Shown here: positions 1-7,285 of the stretch, piece by piece
Position numbering within the stretch: the first letter of the stretch is position 1
How the letters are laid out: the number at the start of each line of letters is the position of its first letter
Origin: JANLTP01 sp031363055
GTDB lineage: Bacteria; Pseudomonadota; Gammaproteobacteria; Burkholderiales; Burkholderiaceae_E
Direction: 5' to 3'
DNA length: 14,381 nt
NCBI GenBank assembly: GCA_031363055.1
Contig: JANLTP010000181.1
Location: forward strand, 1 to 14,381
Position numbers and translations under genes: made by a program
Notes under the pieces: model-generated
What the model saw: only the letters and a program-made list of their open reading frames with translations
What the model was told of the DNA's origin: nothing
Database searches by the model: none

Positions 1-566
1 GCCACCGGGTGAATCGGCCCGACCGGCGCAGACTGATCGAAGCTTTTACCGATTTCCCACGGTTTTTTCTGGTCGCCCATGGCCCGCTGCAAGTCACGTC
101 GGGTCATGTCCAGGCCGATCGCGTAGCCGTAAACGAGTTCAAGCGCGCGATCGATTGGAATATCGCGCCCACCCTTGTCAAGCGCAGCCACCAACTCGAC
201 TTCGTAATGGTAATTTTTAGTCATCGACGGGTACGGGTGATCGACGCGACCAGCCGCCGGCACGAGTTGAATCGCGTCAGAAGGCTTCTGAAAGAAAAAC
301 GGCGGCTCGCGGGTCGGGTCCGATCCCATTTCGCGCGCATGCGCTGCGTAGTTGCGACCGATGCAGTAGACCCGCCGTACCGGGAACATCAGGTTCGAAC
401 CAACAATCGGGATCAACGTGTCGGCGACCTCAAAGGGCGTACGCACAGCACTCGCACCGGTCACCGGTAAAGCACACCCGGCCAGCAGGCCCGCTGCTGC
501 ACCGACGGTCGCGGTTGAAGCACGCGACAGGGCTTGCCGCCGGCCATTTACTTTTTGTGATTTCAT
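1..566 (-). CDS. FAH-family acylpyruvate hydrolase with export signal, partial (C-terminus outside window)
   Basis: The reading frame runs from an ATG at 566 to the left edge without a stop (188 codons seen). From about residue 50 it matches fumarylacetoacetate/fumarylpyruvate hydrolases: YCIGRNYAAHAREMG, then PPFFFQKPSDA, then HYEVELV and GLDMTRRD, the last two carrying the acidic metal ligands of the family. Such enzymes split acylpyruvates (C-C bond hydrolysis) late in aromatic degradation. The start is well supported: GGAG at 572-575 lies 5 bases upstream. The first 40 residues are unlike the usual cytoplasmic family members. They contain a twin arginine (GRRQALSRAS), a small hydrophobic stretch and a lipobox (LLAGC), which predicts a Tat-exported lipoprotein. 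Family assignment is firm; the substrate and the export are inferences. Confidence 0.9.
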   Translation of the reverse strand, partial: MKSQKVNGRRQALSRASTATVGAAAGLLAGCALPVTGASAVRTPFEVADTLIPIVGSNLMFPVRRVYCIGRNYAAHAREMGSDPTREPPFFFQKPSDAIQLVPAAGRVDHPYPSMTKNYHYEVELVAALDKGGRDIPIDRALELVYGYAIGLDMTRRDLQRAMGDQKKPWEIGKSFDQSAPVGPIHPV

Positions 567-982
567 GGTGTCTCCGTTTGAAAATTGATCTCTGCAGCTC
601 GATACCGAACGACTGGACAATGACCGTATGGAATCGCCTGCAGACCCGAACAAACACGACGGCAAGACAGAGTCGCGATTATAGGTTGTTCGCATATGCA
701 AACCTTCTATCAAATTTTCCGGACGCCGTGTTGGAATCTGTAACGACACGCGCCTCATCTGCCCGAAGCATCCTCACCACGATCTGGCCTCCAGATACGG
801 AATGGTAAAACTCAAGCGCCTGGCGGGTGTTGCTCGCGCGAGGATATACGCATGTTCCGGGCAGAACGAATTCTGGTGGTCACGGCGACCAAAGTCAGTT
901 TCGGACCTCGGCGGGTTGCGTTGCTGCGCAGGTATCTTGCAGAACTGACTGCGCCTGAGCGATCCTCCGGAGATTGAACACG
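567..982. other. Intergenic region without a convincing gene
   Basis: This 416-base stretch separates the FAH-family gene from the TetR gene, both on the minus strand. Besides the FAH ribosome binding site, the only signal I can point to is a perfect TATAAT on the minus strand at 683-678, about 112 bases upstream of the FAH start, but no matching -35 stands at the usual distance. A 41-codon plus-strand frame (852-977, ATG to TGA) has no recognisable product and no ribosome binding site. I see no tRNA, transposon end or clear gene remnant. Confidence 0.5.
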
Positions 983-1576
983 TTACCCCAGCCCCACCGC
1001 CTCAACACTGATCAGTGCGTTGATCATCGCCTCACCCGCTTGGCGATCGACCTGGCGGTCAAGAATCAGCATGGAAAGGCCGTGCACCAATGACCAGGCG
1101 CGCAAGGCCGTCACCGCAACGCTGTGCTCGGTCGCTGCAGGCCCGAGCGCCACTGCAACCTGCTCACGAAGCATCCAGGCCGCCGACCCCTGCGGACCGT
1201 CTTTGAGCGAATCCCCAGCATAGGCGCGATGCGTGAACATCAGTCGGTACAGGCCCGGATTCTCCAGTGCAAACCGCACATAGGCACGACCCAGGGCCGC
1301 AATCGCCGGTTGACCGCGCGCCCTGAGCGCCACAGTGCGCTGCCGTTTCGCCAGCAACTCGAACCCTCGTTCGGCAAGCGCGCCGAGCAAAAAATCCTTG
1401 TCCGGAAAATGGCGGTACACCGCCGTGGCGCTGACCCCGACGTTGCGCGCAATCTCGCGCAGGCTCAAGACCGCAGGCTGGACAGTCTCGAGGAGGCGTA
1501 AAGCTTCCTCGATCAAAGCGCTTCGAAGGTCGCCATGATGATAAGCGCGCGTCACCGCCGCTGATTTGGAGCTCAT
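983..1576 (-). CDS. TetR-family transcriptional regulator (WHG C-terminal type)
   Basis: The 197-residue product has the normal TetR length. The N-terminus (AYHHGDLRSALIEEAL, residues 11-26) is typical, followed by the helix-turn-helix at about 36-58 (LSLREIARNVGVSATAVYRH, then FPDKDFLL). The C-terminal ligand/dimerisation domain contains WSLVHGLS, the mark of the WHG-type TetR C-terminal domain. Such proteins are usually repressors released by a small hydrophobic or acyl-type ligand. The gene diverges from the carotenoid-oxygenase-family gene, and the 128 bases between the two starts carry several AACAT/ATGTT half-sites, so it probably controls that gene and itself. The ATG at 1576 has no strong Shine-Dalgarno sequence. 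The effector is unknown. Confidence 0.93.
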   Translation of the reverse strand: MSSKSAAVTRAYHHGDLRSALIEEALRLLETVQPAVLSLREIARNVGVSATAVYRHFPDKDFLLGALAERGFELLAKRQRTVALRARGQPAIAALGRAYVRFALENPGLYRLMFTHRAYAGDSLKDGPQGSAAWMLREQVAVALGPAATEHSVAVTALRAWSLVHGLSMLILDRQVDRQAGEAMINALISVEAVGLG

Positions 1577-1585
1577 GAGACAGAC

Positions 1586-1679
1586 AACATAATGTTCGCG
1601 ATGTTACCCAATCAGATTACTTAATGTTGACAATGTAATCTTTATTCGGTATCTTGCGATATGTTTTCATCGTTAACAT
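1586..1679. promoter_or_regulatory. Candidate TetR operator region (AACAT/ATGTT half-sites)
   Basis: Six exact AACAT or ATGTT words lie between the divergent tetR and carotenoid oxygenase genes: 1586-1590, 1592-1596, 1601-1605, 1624-1628, 1661-1665 and 1675-1679. The first two form the perfect palindrome AACATAATGTT (1586-1596). A separate inverted repeat, AGATTAC (1614-1620) and GTAATCT (1635-1641), surrounds the -35 box. Which of these the TetR protein binds cannot be decided from one sequence. Confidence 0.5.
1627..1655 (+). promoter_or_regulatory. Probable sigma-70 promoter of the carotenoid oxygenase gene
   Basis: A perfect -35 box TTGACA (1627-1632) is followed after 17 bases by TATCTT (1650-1655), a fair -10. 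Transcription would begin near 1662. This rules out the most upstream in-frame ATG (1654) and favours a downstream start. The -35 sits inside the inverted repeat 1614-1641, an arrangement fit for repression by the neighbouring TetR protein. Confidence 0.55.
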
Positions 1680-1704
1680 TGTGCCAATCGTAAAACCAGG
1701 ATCG

Positions 1705-3267
1705 ATGTTCGAGGCCAGATCGATACACCACCCATTCACGGACCCATACCTCATGCCCAGCACTGTCGAAACAACGATTCGCTCCCTGGTCGCCCGTGGT
1801 GCGATGCACATCGGAGCCTATAACCGTCAGCGAATGAAGCCGCTGACCGAACCACACCCGTTCCTGAGCGGAACCAACGCGCCGGTCGCCGAAGAACGCA
1901 CGTTCAGCAATCTCGAGGTCAAGGGCTCGATTCCCACGGAACTCGACGGCCGCTATTTGCGAATCGGACCGAACCCGATTGGCAAACCGCATGCGCCGTC
2001 CTATCACTGGTTTGTCGGCGACGGTATGGTGCACGGCGTTCGCCTTAAAGACGGCCAGGCCCTGTGGTATCGCAATCGCTGGGTACGCACTCGGCAGGTC
2101 TGCGCAGCGCTTGGTGAAGTAAGTACGCCAGGCCAGCAGCGCGGCGCCCTGGATACCGTCAATACCAACATCATTGGTCATGCCGGCCACGCCTGGGCCA
2201 TCGTCGAAGCGGGCAGCTATCCGGTTCGACTCGACGAAGAGTTGAACACCGAAGCCTACGATGCGTTCAATGGCACGTTGAAGGGCAGCTTTTCGGCACA
2301 TCCTTACCTTGACCCCGACACCGGCGAGCTGCATGCCATCTGTTACGAGGCGACCGATCAGGCAACTGTGCGCCACGTCGTCGTCGATGCCTCGGGCAGG
2401 GTACGGCGCGAACTGCCGATTCCGGTACGACACGGCCCGATGATTCATGGTTGCATGATCACCCGCCAGTACGTGCTGATCTTCGATCTGCCGGTCACCT
2501 TCTCGATGAGCCGCTTGCTGCGCGGCTTCCGTTTCCCTTATAGCTGGAATGAGCAACACCAGGCCCGCGTCGGATTGCTGCCCCGCGAAGGCAGCGCCGC
2601 CGACATCATCTGGTGCGATGTCGATGCCTGCGCCCTGTTCCACCCGGCCAACGCCTACGAACAAGCCGACGGCACGGTGGTGGTCGACGTCTGTGCGCAC
2701 CATGAACTATTCAATTCCAGCACCATGGGGCCTGACTCGAAACGGATCGCCTTCGAGCGCTGGACCATCGATCCGGCCAGCCGACGCACCGAGCGCCGGA
2801 TCATCGATGCGTCGCCACAGGAGTTCCCGCGCATCAACGAAACCCTGATCGGCAAGCCGTACCGTTATTCCTACAACCTTGCTCTGGCTGATCGAAACGC
2901 GTTCAGCGCACACGCCTCATGTCTCTACAAACATGACCTGCAGACTGGCGCGCGCGAAGTGCATGACTTCGGAGCGAATCAGGTGCCTGGAGAGTTCGTG
3001 TTCGTACCGACGGCCAAATCAAAAGGCGCCGATTCAAAAGGCGCCGATTCAAGCGGCCGGAATTCAAGCGGCCGGAATTCAAACGGCACCGACTCAGCAC
3101 GCGCTGAGGACGATGGCTGGTTGATCGGCTTGGTAACTGACGCCAGCCGCCCGCAAAGCGCACTCGTCATCCTCGACGCTCTGCGGTTTGGCGCTGAACC
3201 GCAAGCGGTCATCACCATTCCCGGCCGCATCCCGAACGGTTTTCATGGCAACTGGATTCCGACCTGA
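1705..3267 (+). CDS. Carotenoid cleavage oxygenase family protein (RPE65/lignostilbene dioxygenase-like)
   Basis: The 520-residue product belongs to the non-heme iron oxygenases that split C=C bonds of carotenoids, apocarotenoids or stilbenes. All four iron-binding histidines are in recognisable contexts: H199 (SAHPYLDP), H248 (MIHGCMIT), H313 (FHPANAYE) and H514 (NGFHGNWIPT). The family Glu contexts NAYE and PQEFPRINE are also present. I chose the ATG at 1705 because AGGA (1698-1701) precedes it and because the likely promoter overlaps the earlier ATG at 1654; an ATG at 1753 is also possible. Residues about 435-468 are a low-complexity insertion with a five-fold repeat. No signal peptide is evident. 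Given its place beside an aromatic operon, a lignostilbene-like aromatic substrate is as likely as a carotenoid; the sequence does not decide. Confidence 0.92.
   Translation: MFEARSIHHPFTDPYLMPSTVETTIRSLVARGAMHIGAYNRQRMKPLTEPHPFLSGTNAPVAEERTFSNLEVKGSIPTELDGRYLRIGPNPIGKPHAPSYHWFVGDGMVHGVRLKDGQALWYRNRWVRTRQVCAALGEVSTPGQQRGALDTVNTNIIGHAGHAWAIVEAGSYPVRLDEELNTEAYDAFNGTLKGSFSAHPYLDPDTGELHAICYEATDQATVRHVVVDASGRVRRELPIPVRHGPMIHGCMITRQYVLIFDLPVTFSMSRLLRGFRFPYSWNEQHQARVGLLPREGSAADIIWCDVDACALFHPANAYEQADGTVVVDVCAHHELFNSSTMGPDSKRIAFERWTIDPASRRTERRIIDASPQEFPRINETLIGKPYRYSYNLALADRNAFSAHASCLYKHDLQTGAREVHDFGANQVPGEFVFVPTAKSKGADSKGADSSGRNSSGRNSNGTDSARAEDDGWLIGLVTDASRPQSALVILDALRFGAEPQAVITIPGRIPNGFHGNWIPT
3019..3093 (+). 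repeat. Five tandem 15-bp in-frame repeats in the carotenoid oxygenase gene
   Basis: Five 15-base units run head to tail. Units 1 and 2 are identical (TCAAAAGGCGCCGAT), units 3 and 4 are identical (TCAAGCGGCCGGAAT), and unit 5 is a variant (TCAAACGGCACCGAC). They encode SKGAD twice, SSGRN twice and SNGTD once (residues 439-463), extending a surface loop without breaking the frame. Confidence 0.95.
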
Positions 3268-3299
3268 CGGTACCCTTGCGAAAGAGTATTCGGCAACGC

Positions 3300-4082
3300 T
3301 CATACCACTCGCCTCAGCATGGCGTCGAAGATCAGCCGGTTCACGTCGCTGCGGCCGGCAACACGGGTCTCAGGTACGGTCCGCAGGATGTGCTCGGGGA
3401 TGGAACGATTCGGGCCGCGTCCGCTATCGGCCGCGAGCTGGATCTCACAAGCCCTTTGCAAGGTCCACAGCCGGTTGAAGGCCGTTGGAATGTCCGGCCC
3501 AACCGCCAGCAGCCCATGATTGCGCAAGATCAGGTGATTGCGGCGCCCGAGTGACGCGACCAGTCGAGGCTGCTCGTTGAGATCGGTCGTGACGCCTTCA
3601 TAATCGTGGTAAGCCACATCATCGAACAACATGGCGCTATAGAAGTTGTCGTGACGCAGGCCCTCTTCCTTGCACGCAATCGCGCAACCCGCTGTCGTAT
3701 GAACATGCATGATGCAGTGCGCGTCATCACGCGCTGCGTGGATTGCGCTGTGGATGACGAAGCCCGCCCGGTTGACGCGCGCGTGGCTGTCGTCGTCGCT
3801 GCCGCTGCCTTCGCTACCTTCGCTACCTTCACTGCCTTCGCTGCCGTCGCCGCCTACGCGTCGGTAGCGCGAGTGGCCGTCGAGGTCGATGCGCACCAGA
3901 TTGTCCGGACGAACCTCGCCATAGTGCAGGCCGAAACGATTGATCAAGTATTCGGGCTTCTGGTTGGCAGCAGACGGTAGCCGTACCGTGATGTGGTTGA
4001 AGATCAGCTCGGTCCAGCCGAGCCAATCAAAGAGGCGATAACACGCCGCCAGATCGGCGCGCAGTTGAGTTTCAGTGGACAT
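3300..4082 (-). CDS. Class II aldolase/adducin-family protein (possible decarboxylase)
   Basis: The 260-residue product has the class II aldolase fold: an N-terminal part (FDWLGWTELIFNHITVR), the metal pair H126 and H128 (CIMHVHT), and H189 (RNHGLLAVG). By-eye alignment to fuculose-phosphate aldolase puts Gly107 where that enzyme has its catalytic Glu73, so a simple aldolase reaction is doubtful. Members of this fold decarboxylate dihydroxy-aromatic acids in phthalate and cumate degradation (PhtC and CmtD types), which would fit the dioxygenase operon; this is inference. The start is the second of two adjacent ATGs: AAGGAG (4093-4088) lies 5 bases before 4082 but only 2 bases before 4085. The gene overlaps the end of the monooxygenase gene by 11 bases, suggesting translational coupling. 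Residues 80-95 are a Gly-Ser-Glu repeat insertion. It is the last gene of the operon. Confidence 0.87.
   Translation of the reverse strand: MSTETQLRADLAACYRLFDWLGWTELIFNHITVRLPSAANQKPEYLINRFGLHYGEVRPDNLVRIDLDGHSRYRRVGGDGSEGSEGSEGSEGSGSDDDSHARVNRAGFVIHSAIHAARDDAHCIMHVHTTAGCAIACKEEGLRHDNFYSAMLFDDVAYHDYEGVTTDLNEQPRLVASLGRRNHLILRNHGLLAVGPDIPTAFNRLWTLQRACEIQLAADSGRGPNRSIPEHILRTVPETRVAGRSDVNRLIFDAMLRRVV
3810..3845 (-). repeat. Four tandem 9-bp in-frame repeats in the aldolase-family gene
   Basis: Four nine-base units stand side by side on the plus strand: TTCGCTACC, TTCGCTACC, TTCACTGCC and TTCGCTGCC. Read on the minus strand they encode a (Gly-Ser-Glu)n run, flanked by further Gly-Ser and Asp-Asp-Asp-Ser (residues about 77-99). 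The run is an insertion between the strand ending IDLDG and the conserved VNRAGFVIH segment. Confidence 0.93.
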
Positions 4083-5769
4083 CATGACTCCTTGCGCTGA
4101 GGTTGGTGGCGCCGCGCAAAAGATCGACCAACTGACGAGGGTCGGCGGGAAGTTCATTGCCACGCCAGGCAACGTGTCGGTCCGGGCGGGACAGCACGAA
4201 GGCATGGGCGTACAGGCCTTGCGTATCTTCAGCGCGCAGCTCCAACATTTGCATGGGCAGCCCACATTCAGCCGCAGCCGCTAACAAGGCCGTGGCGTCC
4301 TTGCCTGGGTCGGTGCGCAGCAGGGTGAATCCATCGCCCATGGCATCGTACAGCGAGCGTTTGCCTTCAAACGAATCAGCAAGCCAAAGGTGCGGCGTGC
4401 GGCAGCCCGGGACGGTGGAGGGCGTAAAGGTCGCCATGCCATAGCTCGGCGCGGCCTCGTCGTCGTGTGCGATTAGTGGCGATTCGGCATAGAAGTAGCC
4501 GAAATTCAGTCCGGCGCAGCAATACTGTTGAACGTTCAAGTCATACAGTTCTTTACCGAAGCGCTCGCGCACGGCGCCGCCGTGTTCGTCGGCCTGCTCG
4601 ATATCGGCCGGTACAGCCTCGCGCTGAGCCTGCAGCGCGATCGAGTGGTTCATTGCGAATTGCGAGACCTGCTCGGTAATTGGCTGGCGCTCAGCCTGGT
4701 AGCCGTCGAGCATGGACTCGCCGCCCCATCCCTGCAGCCGAGCGGCGAGTTGCCAGGACAAGTTCATTGCATCGGCGATGCCCGCGTTCATCCCATAACC
4801 TGCCATCGGCACCCACAAATGCGCGGCGTCGCCACCAATGAAAACGCGCCGGTCTCGGAAACGGTCGGCGACCAGTCGCCGTCCGAACCAGTCCTCCTTC
4901 GAGACGACGTCAAACGCGAACTCACGGTCGACGCCGAGAATCTGCCGGATCGCCCAGTCCCGGTCTACCGCGTCAAAGTCGGCTTCACTCGACAGCAGGT
5001 AGTTGTGGACCAGCCAGCGGCGCTGGCCATCGATCGCGTAGACATTGCCGCAGCGGCGCGGGTTGACCGAGAACGTGGCCCAGGCGGGCCGGTTGGGTAA
5101 TTGTGAGAGCAGTTGTGGCGCGTCGATCAATGTCGACTGCACCCGAGCTACCACGTCAACGCCGGTGAAGGCTGAACCGATGAACTTGCGCACCTGCGAG
5201 CGCCCGCCATCACAACCGACCAGATAGTCACAACGAACTTCCGACCGGGTGCCCGTGTCGAGATCCTCGAGGATCGCGGTTACACCGGTATCGTCTTGCG
5301 CAACGACCGAGGCTTGAGTCCGGCAAAGTATTCGAATACTGGTCATGCCCTGCGCGTGCCGAAACAGGATCGGCTCCATGTACAACTGGTTGATCCGGTG
5401 CGGCGGCTCAGGTGTCGGCCACCCGGTGTCTGGCCCTTCAACGTCGGGATCAGACCGCTCGGCGCGCGAGGGAATTCGGATACGCGAGAGTTCGAGTCCG
5501 CGAAAGCTCGTACGGTAGGCGACGTCGTGCGGATAATCACTCGGCAAGCCGGCGTTGCGCAATTTTTCTGCGACGCCCAATTGCCGGAATGTTTCCATCG
5601 AGCGCGCCGAGATGTGATTGCACTTCACCGGCGGCGGTTCACCGCGATGCCGCAGTTCAGCCACCAGCACCTGGATTCCGCGACGCGCCAGATCCATCGC
5701 CAGTGTGAGCCCGACCGGGCCCGCACCGATGACCAATACTTGCGTTGACGTGCTTGTGGAGGCATTCAT
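4072..5769 (-). CDS. Class A FAD-dependent aromatic monooxygenase (MhpA/TfdB-like)
   Basis: The 565-residue product shows all three fingerprints of the p-hydroxybenzoate-hydroxylase group: GAGPVG for the FAD ADP moiety (residues 15-20), the DG motif (CDGGRSQVRKFIG, about 186-198) and the GD motif (RVFIGGDAAHLWVPMAGYG, about 308-326). The C-terminal thioredoxin-like domain ends with DRHVAWRGNELPADPRQLV, as in MhpA and TfdB phenol-type hydroxylases. Such enzymes use NAD(P)H and O2 to hydroxylate a phenolic ring ortho or para to an existing hydroxyl, or displace a carboxyl group. The start is taken at the ATG 5769; an upstream extension to 5814 would need a TTG. No good Shine-Dalgarno precedes either. 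It follows the beta-subunit gene after 96 bases containing short direct repeats, and overlaps the aldolase-family gene. The substrate is unknown. Confidence 0.94.
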   Translation of the reverse strand: MNASTSTSTQVLVIGAGPVGLTLAMDLARRGIQVLVAELRHRGEPPPVKCNHISARSMETFRQLGVAEKLRNAGLPSDYPHDVAYRTSFRGLELSRIRIPSRAERSDPDVEGPDTGWPTPEPPHRINQLYMEPILFRHAQGMTSIRILCRTQASVVAQDDTGVTAILEDLDTGTRSEVRCDYLVGCDGGRSQVRKFIGSAFTGVDVVARVQSTLIDAPQLLSQLPNRPAWATFSVNPRRCGNVYAIDGQRRWLVHNYLLSSEADFDAVDRDWAIRQILGVDREFAFDVVSKEDWFGRRLVADRFRDRRVFIGGDAAHLWVPMAGYGMNAGIADAMNLSWQLAARLQGWGGESMLDGYQAERQPITEQVSQFAMNHSIALQAQREAVPADIEQADEHGGAVRERFGKELYDLNVQQYCCAGLNFGYFYAESPLIAHDDEAAPSYGMATFTPSTVPGCRTPHLWLADSFEGKRSLYDAMGDGFTLLRTDPGKDATALLAAAAECGLPMQMLELRAEDTQGLYAHAFVLSRPDRHVAWRGNELPADPRQLVDLLRGATNLSARSHDVH

Positions 5770-5812
5770 TTTTATATTTCGATCACTCGCCCGGGCTCTG
5801 CTGGCCGGATTC

Positions 5813-5853
5813 AATTACCGAATTACCGGCTGATTCAACTATCGGCTGATTCG
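5813..5853. repeat. Short direct repeats in the beta subunit-monooxygenase gap
   Basis: AATTACCG occurs twice in tandem (5813-5820 and 5821-5828), and CGGCTGATTC occurs twice 16 bases apart (5828-5837 and 5844-5853). They fill most of the only sizeable gap inside the operon. They do not form an obvious terminator hairpin. Confidence 0.8.
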
Positions 5854-5865
5854 ACCCCCCGGATT

Positions 5866-6456
5866 TTAAAAGAAAACAGTCAGGTTCTTGGCGAGTAGTA
5901 CGTTCTGATGCAGCCGAATTTCACGCGCAGCCAGCAGCCACCGGTCCTGCGTCTTGCGCATCCGGTCGACGCGGTCGCCAACGAAGTAGTACTGCTCATA
6001 CTCGCAGCGGTTCTGGTAGATCAGGAAGCGGCTGGAAACCGCGACTTCGAGTTCGCCGTCGGTATTGGTCTCGATCGCAGTCAGTTGAACATTGGTCACA
6101 AGACGACAGACGCGCGACAACGGCTCCTCGGCCCAGTGCACACCGGTCAGTATTTGCTCGGCGCGTTTGGTCAAGGTCCATTTGCCTTCGTTGAACCAGC
6201 TCATGTGCTTTTCGCGCGTCGTGAATTCGCGCTTGGCGTGATCGCCGAACTTCACGTTGTATTCCATCGGCATGAAGTATTGCAGATCATCAGCCAGGGT
6301 CGCGAGCCACTCGGGGAAGCGGCGCTCGTCGAGCAGATTGGCCTCGTCGTACAGGAATTCCTCGATCTCGCGTTTGATCTCGAAGTAGCGGGCGTCACGT
6401 GGCAAACGCGGTGCGGTGATCGGGGAAGGTGCTGTGACTTCGGCAGTATTGGACAT
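5866..6456 (-). CDS. Ring-hydroxylating dioxygenase beta subunit
   Basis: The 196-residue product is the small, structural subunit of an alpha3-beta3 aromatic-ring dioxygenase, of the NTF2/SnoaL-like fold. Typical features are EIEEFLYDEANLLDERRF near the start, WLATLADDLQYFMPM, SRVCRLVTNVQL, SRFLIYQNRCEYEQYYFVG, and the end RLHQNVLLAKNLTVFF, which resembles biphenyl- and PAH-type beta subunits. An in-frame ATG at 6480 overlaps the dehydrogenase stop as ATGA, but the ATG at 6456 has a strong ribosome binding site (GAGGAG at 6467-6462, spacing 5), so I prefer it. Unusually, the alpha subunit gene is not next to it: the dehydrogenase gene lies between them. Confidence 0.93.
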   Translation of the reverse strand: MSNTAEVTAPSPITAPRLPRDARYFEIKREIEEFLYDEANLLDERRFPEWLATLADDLQYFMPMEYNVKFGDHAKREFTTREKHMSWFNEGKWTLTKRAEQILTGVHWAEEPLSRVCRLVTNVQLTAIETNTDGELEVAVSSRFLIYQNRCEYEQYYFVGDRVDRMRKTQDRWLLAAREIRLHQNVLLAKNLTVFF

Positions 6457-6476
6457 GGAGGCTCCTCGGGATTCGT

Positions 6477-7265
6477 TCATGCCTTCTGCGGAATTGGGCC
6501 GCCCTGGTGCGAGAAGCAGCCGACATCGATGACGGTGCCGGAGATGGCCGCTGATTCATCTGAAAGAAGAAAGGCGACGGCGTTGGCCAGGTCGTAGCCG
6601 GTGGCGGGCCGGCCGGCCGCTGTGCCCGGAGCGGGTTTGCGCTGGAACGCTTGGATGTCGCCGCCCGAGCGGCCGATGCTCATTCCGGAGACGATGCCGC
6701 CACCGCCCGGAATGGCCACATTGACCCGCACGCGGTCATGGAAGTGGTCGTAGGCCATCGCCATACTGAGCGCCATGATTGCACCTTTGCTCGCGCTGTA
6801 GGCAGCCATATTGGCCTTGCCGTAACCAGCCCCCGAGCCGATGTTGACAATCGAGCCACCGCCAGCGCGGATCATCTGCGGCAGCACCGCCCGGGACATC
6901 AGGTAGGTGCCCTTGACATTGACGTCGAAGATGCGACCAAAGGTCGCTACATCGGTATCGAGAACCGTGCCCAGCGGACCGATGGCCGCGTTGTTGACGA
7001 GGCCGTGAATGGCTCCGTAGCGCGACTGCGCATGTTCAACGATTCGCTGGACGTCGGACGGGCTTGATACGTCGGCTTCGAGAATGTCCGCAGTGCAACC
7101 GGCTTGTTTGAGCTCGGCAAGCAGCGAATCGATGCCTTGAGCGGTGCTCGATATTTGAGGCTGAGCCAACCCGAAGGCAATCACCTGATGGCCGCGTCGC
7201 GCCAGATCGACGGTGATCGACTGTCCGATTCCGAAGGTGCCTCCGGTAACGATGACGACGCTCAT
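6477..7265 (-). CDS. Short-chain dehydrogenase, probable cis-dihydrodiol dehydrogenase
   Basis: A classical SDR of 262 residues: cofactor motif TGGTFGIG (7-14), NNAA (91-94), Asn116 in DVNVKG, and the catalytic Ser144, Tyr156 and Lys160 (AAYSASKGA). The region after the catalytic Lys reads AIPGGGGIVSG instead of the common NPG segment, which could reflect a special substrate pocket. Placed between the alpha and beta genes of a Rieske dioxygenase, its likely job is to rearomatise the cis-diol formed by that enzyme using NAD+. It begins 20 bases after the alpha-subunit stop with no strong Shine-Dalgarno, and its stop codon overlaps an in-frame ATG of the beta gene, so translation of the operon is probably coupled. 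The diol specificity is an inference from context. Confidence 0.93.
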   Translation of the reverse strand: MSVVIVTGGTFGIGQSITVDLARRGHQVIAFGLAQPQISSTAQGIDSLLAELKQAGCTADILEADVSSPSDVQRIVEHAQSRYGAIHGLVNNAAIGPLGTVLDTDVATFGRIFDVNVKGTYLMSRAVLPQMIRAGGGSIVNIGSGAGYGKANMAAYSASKGAIMALSMAMAYDHFHDRVRVNVAIPGGGGIVSGMSIGRSGGDIQAFQRKPAPGTAAGRPATGYDLANAVAFLLSDESAAISGTVIDVGCFSHQGGPIPQKA

Positions 7266-7285
7266 GGGATGACGATACTCACGGC

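Noticed and set aside
9..470. A 153-codon plus-strand frame at the left edge
   Set aside because: It is antisense to the FAH-family gene, whose minus-strand frame is clear and continues past the window edge.
720..977. Possible decayed transposase or small gene in the gap beside tetR
   Set aside because: One minus-strand frame (LRSNATRRGPKLTLVAVTTR) faintly recalls the C-terminus of IS110-type transposases, but the match is too loose and has no supporting ends. The 41-codon plus frame at 852-977 has no ribosome binding site.
1642..2703. A 353-codon minus-strand frame opposite the carotenoid oxygenase gene
   Set aside because: The plus strand carries all family histidines in frame. The minus translation has no family features and is a shadow.
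3268..3299. Bidirectional terminator between the convergent oxygenase and aldolase-family genes
   Set aside because: Only 32 bases separate the stop codons, and no stem-loop with a T-run is visible.
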